A stretch of 36,283 bases of DNA, taken from contig LJNK01000031.1 of assembly GCA_001303025.1 (NCBI GenBank), positions 1 through 36,283 of the forward strand. Direction: 5' to 3'. Shown here piece after piece: positions 29,201-36,283 of this stretch (positions within the stretch are counted from its first letter, which is position 1; every line of letters begins with the position of its first letter). A model generated the notes under the pieces. It did not search any database. It worked only from the letters and a program-made list of their open reading frames with translations, and had not been told where the DNA came from. This stretch comes from Deltaproteobacteria bacterium SG8_13. GTDB taxonomy: Bacteria > Desulfobacterota > Desulfobacteria > Desulfobacterales > SG8-13. The translations under genes were made by a program, and so were the position numbers.

Positions 29201-29843
29201 CCTTTCGGGCTTGACGCTTTAGGCCACCCATCTGTCGTTTGATTTCGGTGATGATGTCGGAAACCCGCAGCAGGTTCTGGTTGGTCGATTCGACCTTGCG
29301 CAGGGCTTCGTTCTTTCGGTTCTTAAAGCGGGTCGTGCCGGCGGCCTCTTCGATGAAGTAGCGGCGTTCTTCAGGCCCGGCATCTATGATCGCACCGATG
29401 TTGCCTTGCTGGATGACGGCGTAGGATTTGGAACCGACGCCGCTGCCCAGAAAAAGGTTGTGAATATCTTTCAGCCGGCACGGTTGTTTGTTGAGGAAAT
29501 ACGCACTTTCACCGGATCGGTACAGGCGCCGGGTGAGCATGATCTCGGTAAATTCTCTCAGCTCTTCCGGTGCGCTGCCGTTGTCGTTGGCCACCGTCAG
29601 GGTCACTTCCGCCATGTTCAGCGGCGGCTTGCCATTGGCGCCGGAGAAGATGACATCTTCCATCGATTTTCCGCGCAGCTGCTTTACGCTCTGCTCGCCC
29701 ATCACCCAGCGCAATGCGTCGACGATATTGCTCTTCCCGCAGCCGTTCGGGCCCACAATGGCCGATATGCCTTCCGGGAACTCGATGCGCGATTTCTCGC
29801 AAAACGACTTGAACCCCGATATTTCCAAGCTCTTCAGTTTCAT
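26205..29843 (-). CDS. smc: Chromosome segregation protein SMC
   Basis: This 1212-residue protein has the complete SMC plan. The N-terminal ATP-binding head has Walker A GPNGCGKSN at residues 31-39. A long coiled coil follows, then the hinge at about 549-670 (GLLADVIEPEPEFQSAVEAAL to QGIMIGGSQENLSGIL). A returning coiled coil leads to the C-terminal head with signature LLSGGEKAL at about 1121-1129 and Walker B CLMDEID at about 1148-1154. SMC dimers with ScpAB compact and segregate the chromosome. An extra Gly/Pro/Ser-rich stretch (about residues 521-548, 28200-28283) lies just before the hinge. The start has GAGGAGTTGACAGGCAA before ATG 29843 and a promoter at 29913-29941. ftsY follows in the same transcript. 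Confidence 0.98.
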   Translation of the reverse strand: MKLKSLEISGFKSFCEKSRIEFPEGISAIVGPNGCGKSNIVDALRWVMGEQSVKQLRGKSMEDVIFSGANGKPPLNMAEVTLTVANDNGSAPEELREFTEIMLTRRLYRSGESAYFLNKQPCRLKDIHNLFLGSGVGSKSYAVIQQGNIGAIIDAGPEERRYFIEEAAGTTRFKNRKNEALRKVESTNQNLLRVSDIITEIKRQMGGLKRQARKAERYKLQRQKVEKLDIRLGLHQYADLTLQIDHTDRLLRELQDAEMGHSSQLKQLDAAVEDIKLKRWQKDQQIGAQKSSRYDLLRNIDRTENDLDHLRKEIERLQGETGELRSNFEELEGKNRKIASEIEVAEEESDSLHSRLADAQAELKQQQEQGESIKSRLDQADEQLEISRAALMDLMAREARYKNIHQNASNNRENLQKRLKRIAGEASEARKKADECRSSQADARQRVEQLNRQIAALTRQLEDIRRRYDEKRQSFARQVKQVQTLEFECSNVRSKFSTLKKMEENFEWYREGVQAVMKADQLGAGARGTSPAPGDSRPDASGSRQPDRIIGLLADVIEPEPEFQSAVEAALGESLQYIIVRDSATGIEAIEYLQSQIAGRSGFIPMATVAGIADDRRVSPNGYDLLLKHVKVTSGYEKIADSLLSHVIVADSIQQAMELFDRNKARMSVVTRQGNMISRQGIMIGGSQENLSGILAKKQEIKDLEAQLEALDRQLETEQASLQDLEQEVRTIENDLQQLAQQKRSAEEQRTEADKELYRISEELKHVQRHLEIVELEQEQLFGEESDIDDEIARHQKLLSEVSGEIAAAEKEVAEKTGNLDGISAEMESYNQHTVDLKLSLNTLHARLENSSNTLRRLKEFQLDGRSRLDQLTEEIDRKSRRQVSSEKKVQDYESTLADFYEQLKGIEKTLEENEADFSSIDAQLKDNDQTISELQGKREEIQQKVRILEIEQTQRKVKRDNINARLQEHYGRSVEEHRRELEEILKEKEETAGLESSTDELENELDNVRRKLASIGDVNLGAIHEYEELKSRHDFLSEQREDLQKAIENLHRVIRKINNITQQRFMDTYHKVNDQLGKVFPRLFEGGSAQLVLTDPDNPLETGVEYMIHPPGKKLTRMSLLSGGEKALAAIAFIFSLFLLKPTAFCLMDEIDAPLDDANVHRFSNLLKLIGEKSQIVMVTHNKRTMEFADMLFGITMETRGISKVVSVNLQ

Positions 29844-29912
29844 TTGCCTGTCAACTCCTCATTTGAATTCTCCCTGTCAGAAGCCGGGAGATCATTCAAA
29901 TTTATCCCGGAG

Positions 29913-29941
29913 AGGATAGCAGGATAGCGGTCAATTGTAAA
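29913..29941 (-). promoter_or_regulatory. Promoter of smc-ftsY
   Basis: On the minus strand, TTTACA (29936-29941) and TATCCT (29913-29918) are 17 nt apart, about 70 nt before the smc start codon. Confidence 0.6.
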
Positions 29942-29979
29942 GCCAAAAACACTATGGGGGGTGGTTTTTTGCATTTTAC

Positions 29980-29997
29980 CATACAACATGTGGTATG
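29980..29997. promoter_or_regulatory. Palindrome, possible operator between smc and the SLC10-like gene
   Basis: CATACAACATGTGGTATG is an 18-bp palindrome with eight of nine base pairs matching, centred on ACATGT. It lies in the divergent 251-bp gap, about 40 bp upstream of the smc -35 box and about 100 bp before the transporter gene. The form suits a dimeric repressor such as a TetR- or GntR-type protein; no regulator gene is adjacent. Confidence 0.4.
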
Positions 29998-30094
29998 AAA
30001 TGACACAATCATCCATCAAGCGGGCTGGCGGGTATTCGGAATTTATGGTAGGAAACCCTCAGTCGAACGCCCGGTTGCGGGCCGGAGCAGGCGA

Positions 30095-31054
30095 GTGCGG
30101 TTTTTTTCCACCATACGAAGATACTGGTTTTTGATCGGCCTGGTGGCGGTCTTCGCTCTCACCGTCGGAGATGTCAGCCGGACGGTATCGGGCGTCGGTC
30201 GATGGATCGCCACGCGGGGCGGGGCGGATGCGGCCATCGTGCTGATCTTTCTTTTTTCGGGCAGCTTGCTCGATCCGAGCCAGGTGTTGGCCGGCCTGCA
30301 GGATACGGTCGGCACCCTGAGCACCCTGGCAGTCATATTTCTGGTATCTCCGATGGCTGCGGCAGTGCTCAGCGGCCTGCCGCTGCAACCCGGGGTGCTC
30401 ATCGGCCTGTTTCTGGTCGCGGTGATGCCCTCGACGCTCAGCAGCGGCGTGGTAATGAGCGGTGCGGCCGGCGGCAACATGGCCCATGCCTTGTATGTCA
30501 CCGTGTTGGCCAATATCCTGGCCGTGTTTGTGATCCCGGTTTCTCTTTCCCTTCTGCTGGCCCTGGTCGGCAATCCTGCCAGTGTTGTCATCGACATATG
30601 GCGTATCATGTTCAAGCTCGGCGGTTACGTCCTGCTCCCCCTGGCCGGCGGGGTGATGCTCCGTCGGTTGGGCGAGGGGCGGGTGCATCGATATCAACCG
30701 ATCTTGCAGCTGCTAAACCAGCTGCTGGTTCTGGGTGTTGTCTGGATGGGATTGTCGCAGACCCGGCATGCCATCATTTCAAGCGGCCACAGTCTATTGG
30801 TCATCGCTGCTGTGGCGATGCTTTTCCATGCACTGCTGCTGGCGGCGGCGACTTTACTGGCACGCGTATTCAGGATCGGGCGCGGTCGCCGGGAAAGTCT
30901 TCTTTTCATCGGGGCGCAAAAAACCCTTCCGCTGTCCATAATTTTGCAGGTTTCCCTTTTCCCTGCATTCGGTCAGGCCCTGGTGTTTTGTGTGGTGCAT
31001 CACATCTTGCACCTCATGATGGATGGATATCTGGTGGGAAGGTTGCGGGGCTGA
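30095..31054 (+). CDS. Bile acid:sodium symporter-like (SLC10/YfeH-type) transporter
   Basis: This is a 319-residue integral membrane protein with about nine to ten hydrophobic segments. The segments AAIVLIFLFSGSLLDPSQVL, VAVMPSTLSSGVVMSGAAGG and FIGAQKTLPLSIIL correspond to the conserved parts of the SBF-like (YfeH/SLC10A7) branch of the bile acid:sodium symporter superfamily. The substrate of that bacterial branch is poorly known, so none is assigned. The start is a GTG at 30095 with GGAGCAGGCGA before it. The gene is divergent from smc and convergent with the amino-acid ABC operon, so it probably forms its own transcription unit, perhaps controlled at the palindrome 29980-29997. Confidence 0.82.
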   Translation: MRFFSTIRRYWFLIGLVAVFALTVGDVSRTVSGVGRWIATRGGADAAIVLIFLFSGSLLDPSQVLAGLQDTVGTLSTLAVIFLVSPMAAAVLSGLPLQPGVLIGLFLVAVMPSTLSSGVVMSGAAGGNMAHALYVTVLANILAVFVIPVSLSLLLALVGNPASVVIDIWRIMFKLGGYVLLPLAGGVMLRRLGEGRVHRYQPILQLLNQLLVLGVVWMGLSQTRHAIISSGHSLLVIAAVAMLFHALLLAAATLLARVFRIGRGRRESLLFIGAQKTLPLSIILQVSLFPAFGQALVFCVVHHILHLMMDGYLVGRLRG

Positions 31055-31127
31055 GGTGCCGGGAACACCTCGCGCAGATTGCATAGGGTTTCATAAGGTA
31101 CAGATTTTCAGCGCAGGGGTGCCGATG

Positions 31128-31153
31128 GAAAGAAAAATCTTCTTGGGAAGAAG
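31128..31153 (-). terminator. Rho-independent terminator of the amino-acid ABC operon
   Basis: On the minus strand, directly after the ATPase stop codon, CTTCTT-CCC-AAGAAG forms a 6-bp hairpin followed by ATTTTTCTTT. Position and T-run fit a terminator, though the stem is AT-rich. Confidence 0.65.
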
Positions 31154-31157
31154 CTGT

Positions 31158-31889
31158 TCATAAAATCTGGCTCAGAAACAACTTGGTACGATCGTGGGTT
31201 GGATTTTTGAAGAAATGCTCCGGTGTGCCGACCTCCACCACACGGCCCTCGTCCATGAAAATCACCTGGTCGGCCACCTCACGGGCAAACCCCATCTCAT
31301 GGGTTACCACGACCATGGTCATCCCCTCCTTGGCCAGGGTTTTCATGACGTCGAGGACCTCTCCGATCATCTCTGGATCGAGCGCGGAAGTCGGTTCGTC
31401 GAACAGCATGACCTTGGGATTCATGGCCAGTGCCCGGGCGATGGCAACCCGCTGCTGCTGGCCGCCGGAGAGCTGATCCGGGTATACATTGGCCTTCGCT
31501 TCAATGCCGACCTTTTTCAGAAGCTGCATCGCCTTGTCCAGGGACTCTTTTTTGGAACGTTTCCGCACGACCCGCTGGGCCAGGGTGACGTTCTCCAGAA
31601 CGGACTTGTGAGGAAAGAGGTTAAAGGACTGAAACACCATGCCGACTTCAGCCCGAATCTTGTTAATGTTGGTTTTGCGGTCGAGGATGTCCACCCCGTC
31701 GATCCAGATGTGACCGCTGGTGGCCGATTCCAGGTGGTTCAGGCACCGCAGCAGGGTGCTTTTGCCGGAGCCGGAAGGACCGATTACCACCACGACCTGG
31801 CCGGCGGCGATTTCCGTGGTGACATTCATGAGCGCTTCCACCGGTTCGGGTACGTAAAAAATTTTGCAGACGTCTTTGACTTTGATCAC
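31158..31889 (-). CDS. glnQ: Polar amino-acid ABC transporter ATP-binding protein (GlnQ-like)
   Basis: The 243-residue ATPase matches the polar amino-acid uptake family. Walker A is GPSGSGKST, the Q-loop region is [18 protein letters not shown], the signature is [15 protein letters not shown], Walker B is [14 protein letters not shown] and the switch His is in [14 protein letters not shown]. All motifs are intact and the length is normal. It is the last gene of a three-gene set (binding protein, permease, ATPase). Its ATG overlaps the permease stop by four bases and a terminator follows immediately. The gene name indicates family similarity; the transported amino acid is not proven. Confidence 0.95.
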   Translation of the reverse strand: MIKVKDVCKIFYVPEPVEALMNVTTEIAAGQVVVVIGPSGSGKSTLLRCLNHLESATSGHIWIDGVDILDRKTNINKIRAEVGMVFQSFNLFPHKSVLENVTLAQRVVRKRSKKESLDKAMQLLKKVGIEAKANVYPDQLSGGQQQRVAIARALAMNPKVMLFDEPTSALDPEMIGEVLDVMKTLAKEGMTMVVVTHEMGFAREVADQVIFMDEGRVVEVGTPEHFFKNPTHDRTKLFLSQIL

Positions 31890-32887
31890 GAGGTCAACGT
31901 CCTCCTCTCCAGATATTGGACGAACATGGACAGCGCAAAGGTCAGCACCAGGTAGAGGATGGCGCAGGTGAAGAACATCTCGAACGGATTGAGCTGTGTG
32001 GTAATGACCTCACGGGTGGCCTTGGTCAGCTCCCGGACGGCGATGATTCCCAGCAGCGAAGAGTCCTTGATCAAGCTGATGAACTGACCGGCCAGCGGCG
32101 GCAGGATGCGGCGCATGGCCTGGGGCATGATGATATAGCGCATGGACTGCGGATAGGTCATCCCCAGGGACCGCGCGGCTTCCATCTGACCGCGGTGGAT
32201 GGACTGGATACCGGCCCGGACGATTTCGGTTACGTAAGCCCCGGTAAAGCAGGCCAGGGACGCGACGCCGTACCACAAGTTGGGGACTTCGCTGATATGG
32301 TACGATACGAGCAGCTGATTGACCATGGTGCCGATCACGAAGTACCAGATGAAAATCTGCACCAGCAAAGGGGATCCGCGGATCAGTTCGACATACGTGA
32401 TGGCCAACCATTTGAGCGCCGGGTTGTCGGCAATGCGCGCCAGACCGCCGATGACGCCGATGATGATGCCGAATATGATGGAAAACAGGCTGACTTTCAG
32501 TGTGATCCACACCCCCTGCAGCATGATGCCGGTCCGCCATTCGGGGTAAGTGGCCAGCGGATCGCCGGGGTAGACAAAATCGTTTTCCACCACCCGTATG
32601 TCGCCGGTGGGCACCGTGTAGGTCTCTTTTTCTCCCACTCCCTGGACGGTGATGTCCGCCTTATCGCCTTTCGGGTGGATCGCTGCGACCGTGCCTTCGA
32701 TCTTAGACTGGATTTCCACCTGTTCTTCGTAGATGAAGGCTTTGGGCAGCTTGTACCAGCCCCAGACGTAGTCGATCCGCATCGTTGCGATGTAAAACAC
32801 CATAACAAGAGACACGATAATGAAGACAAAGGCTCCGACCCAGAGGTAGTACCTGGCTTTCGGCATCGTTCGTCGCACAGCCGTCAT
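31886..32887 (-). CDS. glnP: Polar amino-acid ABC transporter permease with extra extracytoplasmic domain
   Basis: This 333-residue permease belongs to the His/Glu/Gln/Arg uptake group (HEAT family). The standard part starts around [18 protein letters not shown] and includes [17 protein letters not shown] and the EAA-type loop [25 protein letters not shown]. Unlike ordinary GlnP/HisM (about 220 residues), it has an added N-terminal helix followed by some 80 residues that look soluble and beta-rich ([19 protein letters not shown] to [18 protein letters not shown]) before the usual first helix. That insert should face outside and could interact with the binding protein. The start ATG 32887 is preferred; a GTG at 32896 is possible. 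A strong hairpin separates it from the binding-protein gene upstream. Confidence 0.92.
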   Translation of the reverse strand: MTAVRRTMPKARYYLWVGAFVFIIVSLVMVFYIATMRIDYVWGWYKLPKAFIYEEQVEIQSKIEGTVAAIHPKGDKADITVQGVGEKETYTVPTGDIRVVENDFVYPGDPLATYPEWRTGIMLQGVWITLKVSLFSIIFGIIIGVIGGLARIADNPALKWLAITYVELIRGSPLLVQIFIWYFVIGTMVNQLLVSYHISEVPNLWYGVASLACFTGAYVTEIVRAGIQSIHRGQMEAARSLGMTYPQSMRYIIMPQAMRRILPPLAGQFISLIKDSSLLGIIAVRELTKATREVITTQLNPFEMFFTCAILYLVLTFALSMFVQYLERRTLTS

Positions 32888-32973
32888 GTTTTTCACCCGC
32901 TGCTTTTATTATGTTCTGCTGCCTGCAACTGCCGAAGAATGCATCGGCCCATGGCAATTGATGTCGGACAGGC

Positions 32974-33004
32974 CGGCAGCTTCCGGCGTGCGGAAGTGCT
33001 GCCG
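32974..33004. other. Intercistronic hairpin between binding-protein and permease genes
   Basis: CGGCAGC-TTCCG and CGGAA-(GT)-GCTGCCG form a 12-bp stem with a 2-nt bulge and a 5-nt loop in the 148-bp gap. No T-run follows on the minus strand. It likely acts as an RNA stabiliser or partial attenuator that keeps the binding protein more abundant than the membrane parts. Confidence 0.6.
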
Positions 33005-33035
33005 ACCCGGGCTTATTTTTGCGGTTATCCGGCCA

Positions 33036-33863
33036 TTATTGAACTTCTTTGATCCAATCGGTGCTCTTGATCCACTTGTTGTAGATCCGATCGTAGCGGC
33101 CGTCGTTTTTGAGTTGCCGCAGGAAGTTGTTCAGCCAGTTCATAAAATCCGGATCCCCCTTGCGCACGGCCCATGCGAGCGGCTCAAAGGTAAAAGGCTC
33201 ATCTAAAAATATTAACTTGCCCTCGCCCTGCTGGGCCATGAAGGTCGCACAGAACGGCAGGTCGTAGATCGTGGCGTCGGCCTTGCCGGTGAGCACTTCC
33301 AGTGCCGCTTCGGATTCCACCTCGAAGGATTTGTAGTTGGCTCTGGGGATCATCCTCTTGATGGCCTGCTCGCCGGTGGTCCCCAGCTTGGAGGTGACCG
33401 TGTATTTGGGATCGTTGAGATCTGCGTAGCTTTTGACCTTGCCGGCGTGTTTTTTGTTGAGCAGGATCGTCTGCCCGACAATAATATACGGATCGGCGAA
33501 ATTAACCTTCAGGTTCCGCTCCTGGGTGATGGTCATCCCGCTGATGATGATGTCGAATTTCTTGGTGATCAACGCCGGAATAATGCCGTCCCAAGCGGTG
33601 TTGACCGGCACGAACTTCACCCCCATTGCCTTGGCCATTTCTTTGGCCACGTCCATGTCGAAGCCGATAAAGTTGCCCTTTTTGTCGGCCATTTCAAACG
33701 GCAGGTAACCGGCTTCGAAGCCGACCCGCAATTCACCTCGCTCCACGATCTCATTGAGAGTGGACTTCTTTGCCAGGTTAATGTCGTCGCCGAATGCGCC
33801 CGGAACAAACACCAGCGCCGCAACCGCAAGAAAAGCCAAACCGATTAGTAATCCCTTTTTCAT
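33036..33863 (-). CDS. Polar amino-acid ABC transporter substrate-binding protein (SBP_bac_3)
   Basis: This 275-residue exported protein has a clear signal peptide (MKKGLLIGLAFLAVAALVF, with probable cleavage after the FVPGAFG region). The mature family-3 solute-binding fold begins ERGELRVGFEAGYLPFEM, followed by GNFIGFDMDVAKEMAKAMG and FDIIISGMTITQERNLKVNFA. The Asp/Arg-type ligand site cannot be read for specificity; polar amino acids are typical. AAGGAGGGTAGCAC before ATG 33863 is a strong ribosome binding site. It is the first gene of the operon with the permease and ATPase. The intercistronic hairpin downstream suggests its message accumulates above the others. Confidence 0.93.
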   Translation of the reverse strand: MKKGLLIGLAFLAVAALVFVPGAFGDDINLAKKSTLNEIVERGELRVGFEAGYLPFEMADKKGNFIGFDMDVAKEMAKAMGVKFVPVNTAWDGIIPALITKKFDIIISGMTITQERNLKVNFADPYIIVGQTILLNKKHAGKVKSYADLNDPKYTVTSKLGTTGEQAIKRMIPRANYKSFEVESEAALEVLTGKADATIYDLPFCATFMAQQGEGKLIFLDEPFTFEPLAWAVRKGDPDFMNWLNNFLRQLKNDGRYDRIYNKWIKSTDWIKEVQ

Positions 33864-34229
33864 GTGCTACCCTCCTTCAAACGATTTGGGGCGAGTCCCA
33901 TGGGAGCCCCGCGTTAATGCCAACCGTTAGGTTGATTTACCTTCATTCAACAGCTTCCTTCTGGTACCTGGTCACGTCATTGCCAGCAAATGAAGATGGT
34001 TTACCGAATGAACTTCAAGCGATTTCTTGCTTCTATCGCATAAAAATTGAGTTGTAAAGTCCTGATTGATCCCAGCAAAAGCGCAGCAGAGGGCGTCAGC
34101 TGCATCAAATGCGCCATCCACAGGTTCGACTTGGCGCTCGACACTTGACAGCCGGAGGGATTGAATCGTAGTGTTTTGTGCAAGCCGGCCCTTTACGAAA
34201 GAATCTTACACAAACCCAAGGGGGGTGCA
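33864..34229. other. Divergent intergenic region between amino-acid ABC operon and PPi-phosphofructokinase
   Basis: This 366-bp gap holds no plausible gene. It contains an imperfect inverted repeat, GGGGC...TCCCATGGGA...GCCCC, at 33888-33910 in the probable leader of the binding-protein gene. A small hairpin, GCGAT/ATCGC, spans 34019-34039. A possible plus-strand promoter has TTGACA (34145-34150), 18 nt, and a weak TAGTGT (34169-34174), 55 nt before the phosphofructokinase start. No convincing minus-strand promoter was recognised. Confidence 0.4.
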
Positions 34230-36283
34230 ATGGCCGAAAAAAAACAACCGGGCGAAACCGAGATCCTGCACCATTCCGAGGTTCAGGAGGTGGTGCGTAC
34301 GGACAACGAGGTGATGGTGGAGCGCCGCAGCAGCCAACCGGAGGTATGCCGGGTTTTCAGCGCTCCCTTCACGGGCTTGAAGGAAGATCGTCGATACTGC
34401 TTTGAAGTCGACCGGGAGTCACGCAAGCAGTTGCCGGACATCATCGACAACCCGGTTCAAACCGTTGTGGCTCTGGATTCTCCGGACGCCGATGCAAAAA
34501 AGCACTACGGCCGTAAACGTAATATCGGAATCGTTTTTTCGGGCGGACCGGCTCCCGGGGGCCACAATGTCATAGCCGGAGTCTGGGATGCTGCCCGCAA
34601 GGCGAATCCGCAAAGCCGGTTGTACGGTTTTATACTCGGTCCGGACGGCATCATCGAAAACGAAGTCGTCGAGCTAAACCAGCGGCTGGTGGATGCCTAC
34701 CGGAATCTGGGGGGCTTTACCATGATCAAGACCGGCCGGACCAAGATCGATACGGCCGAGAAAATGATGCTGACCCGCCAGACCTGCAAATCGCTGGGGT
34801 TGGATGCACTGGTAATCGTTGGCGGGGATGACTCCAACACCAATGCGGCCTTCCTGGCCCAGGAGCTTCTCAAGGACGGTGTGCAGGTGATCGGTGTGCC
34901 GAAAACCATCGATGGCGATATTCAGGTCCGAGACGCGGAGGGGAGGGTATTGTGTGCCATGTCCTTCGGATTTCACACGGCGGCGCGCGCTTTTGCCGGT
35001 GCCATCAGCAACCTGTGCACCGACGCCGGCTCCGATGTCAAGTATTGGCATATCTGCAAGGTGATGGGACGTGTTGCCAGTCATCTGGCCCTGGAAGTGG
35101 CTTTGCAGACGCACGCCAATATGACGCTGATCGGAGAGGACTTGGCCGACTACATCGATCCGCGCCGGATGGAGGAGGCCGCCAACCGAGGCGAAACCGA
35201 TTTTACCGCATACGGCATGACCTTGCGCCACCTCTCCAGGGTTATCTGCGAGGGAATCGAGCGCCGCGCAGCGGCAGGGAAAAACTACGGGGTGATCGTC
35301 ATCCCGGAAGGTGTGCTGGAGTTCATCAACGAAATCCAGGTTTTTATCATCAAGCTCAACACCATCATCGGCGAGTACAATGCCACCCACGACATTGACT
35401 TCCACGGTGCCTTTCCGCTGCTCGAAGACAAAATGGAATACTTGCGGCGGCTGGCCCAGCGCTCGCGCCAGGACAGCTCCTTTACTGTCTGGAACACGCG
35501 CGACGACGACCTGTTCAACGACATCCCCGAGTTTTTCCGGGAAGGATTGCTCACCGAGCGGGACAGCCACGGCAACTTTCAGTTTTCCCTGGTGGAAACC
35601 GACAAGGTTTTGATGGGCCTGGTCAAGGATTACCTCGACATTTTGAAAGAACAGGGCGTCTACCGACTTGGCATCCACCGCAGCTACTATCAAAAGATCC
35701 TGAAGGCCGCCGACCTGGACCCGGATACTTACGGCCCGCTACTGTTTGAAAATTACCAAGATGCAGATTTGCTGCTGCGCAAACCGGCAATCATTTCCAT
35801 GAAAACGCTCGAGCAGGAGCTGGTCAAGAGCGGTGCTTTGAAAAACGGAGAAACCATACCGGCCGCCGTGGCGAAAATCTTCAAGAAGTCGATGCCCAGT
35901 TTTAAGACCCAGACACATTTTTATGGATATGACGGTCGGGGCAACGATCCAACCCGCTTTGACTGCAATTACGCTTACAACCTCGGTTTAACGGTTTTCA
36001 GCTTGATCGCCAACGGTGCAACCGGGCAGATGGCGGCCATCAAGAACCTGGAGCATGGGTTTCCGCAGTGGGAACCGATTGGCGTCCCGATTGCCCCCCT
36101 GATGCACCTGGAGGAGCGCAAGGGGCGCCTGGCGCTGGTTCTCGAAAAGGCGGTCGTGGACGTCGAGTCGAATGCGTTTCGGGTTGTCAAGGCGATGCGG
36201 GAGAAATGGCTGGCGGCCGCACCAGGAGAGGATCATTACCGCCGGCCCGCACCGATCCATATTACGGGCGGCAGCGAAGAAGA
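34230..36283 (+). CDS. pfp: Pyrophosphate-dependent 6-phosphofructokinase, partial (C-terminus beyond right edge)
   Basis: An open frame of 684 codons runs off the right edge. The protein phosphorylates fructose 6-phosphate to the 1,6-bisphosphate with pyrophosphate, reversibly, in glycolysis or gluconeogenesis. The evidence is the N-terminal loop FSGGPAPGGHNVI (about residues 103-115) and the sequence GGDDSNTNA (198-206), where Asp replaces the Gly of ATP-dependent enzymes (GGDGS). PKTIDGD (224-230, the PPi-type Lys) and MGRVASHL (279-286) add support. A tail beyond residue 400 makes it a long, plant-beta-like form. An N-terminal extension of about 90 residues precedes the core. The start ATG 34230 follows AAGGGGGGTGCA. 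A PPi-dependent enzyme fits an energy-limited anaerobe. The last residues and stop are not in view. Confidence 0.93.
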   Translation, partial: MAEKKQPGETEILHHSEVQEVVRTDNEVMVERRSSQPEVCRVFSAPFTGLKEDRRYCFEVDRESRKQLPDIIDNPVQTVVALDSPDADAKKHYGRKRNIGIVFSGGPAPGGHNVIAGVWDAARKANPQSRLYGFILGPDGIIENEVVELNQRLVDAYRNLGGFTMIKTGRTKIDTAEKMMLTRQTCKSLGLDALVIVGGDDSNTNAAFLAQELLKDGVQVIGVPKTIDGDIQVRDAEGRVLCAMSFGFHTAARAFAGAISNLCTDAGSDVKYWHICKVMGRVASHLALEVALQTHANMTLIGEDLADYIDPRRMEEAANRGETDFTAYGMTLRHLSRVICEGIERRAAAGKNYGVIVIPEGVLEFINEIQVFIIKLNTIIGEYNATHDIDFHGAFPLLEDKMEYLRRLAQRSRQDSSFTVWNTRDDDLFNDIPEFFREGLLTERDSHGNFQFSLVETDKVLMGLVKDYLDILKEQGVYRLGIHRSYYQKILKAADLDPDTYGPLLFENYQDADLLLRKPAIISMKTLEQELVKSGALKNGETIPAAVAKIFKKSMPSFKTQTHFYGYDGRGNDPTRFDCNYAYNLGLTVFSLIANGATGQMAAIKNLEHGFPQWEPIGVPIAPLMHLEERKGRLALVLEKAVVDVESNAFRVVKAMREKWLAAAPGEDHYRRPAPIHITGGSEE

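Noticed and set aside
28056..29222. Open plus-strand frame of 388 codons
   Set aside because: Antisense to the smc coiled coil; its Leu/Phe-rich sequence is the mirror of Glu/Lys/Gln codons and only imitates a membrane protein.
31916..33052. Open plus-strand frame of 378 codons
   Set aside because: Antisense to the amino-acid permease and the following gap; His/Asp-rich composition, no family resemblance.
34674..35693. Open minus-strand frame of 339 codons
   Set aside because: Antisense to the PPi-phosphofructokinase, without recognisable motifs.

Overview
The window reads as chromosomal DNA from a GC-rich, Gram-negative anaerobe, most likely a deltaproteobacterium (Desulfobacterota, sulfate-reducer type). 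The reasons are an outer-membrane assembly gene set (SurA-like, AsmA-like and SPOR proteins), split glycyl-tRNA synthetase subunits, an smc-ftsY pair, a menaquinone-type prenyltransferase and a pyrophosphate-type phosphofructokinase. This placement is inferred from gene content and protein style, not from a database search. No phage, insertion sequence, CRISPR array or resistance island was seen.

Layout. 1-3980, minus strand: a partial AsmA-like envelope protein, a DamX-like AAA+/SPOR protein and tRNA-Thr(CGT). 4015-10332, plus strand: mfd, two SurA-type chaperones (one a lipoprotein without a visible isomerase domain, one with a single parvulin domain), a large hairpin-forming intergenic element, then a RodZ-like protein. 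10450-17087, plus strand: mgtE, a structured spacer, recO (with a perfect 21-bp tandem duplication), a GHMP sugar kinase, glyQ and glyS. 17190-20716, minus strand: an operon of binding protein, ATPase, permease and MenA-like prenyltransferase. 21028-24503, plus strand: a small PC4-like protein, a nucleoside phosphorylase overlapping ligA, and an acylphosphatase. 24700-29843, minus strand: an HU protein with a strong promoter and terminator, then ftsY and smc. 30095-31054, plus strand: an SLC10-type transporter. 31158-33863, minus strand: a polar amino-acid ABC transporter whose permease has an unusual extra domain. 34230 to the right edge, plus strand: a PPi-dependent phosphofructokinase.

How the genes fit together. 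Most of the content is housekeeping: transcription-coupled repair (mfd), recombination (recO), ligation (ligA), chromosome organisation (smc, HU), protein targeting (ftsY), envelope assembly and morphogenesis (surA-like, rodZ-like, damX-like, asmA-like), Mg2+ supply and translation of glycine codons. The less ordinary parts are the ABC importer co-transcribed with a MenA-like prenyltransferase, the modified amino-acid permease, the structured intergenic elements, and a DamX-like gene whose promoter suggests a leaderless message. No clearly new multi-gene system stands out; the importer-menA operon is the best candidate for one.
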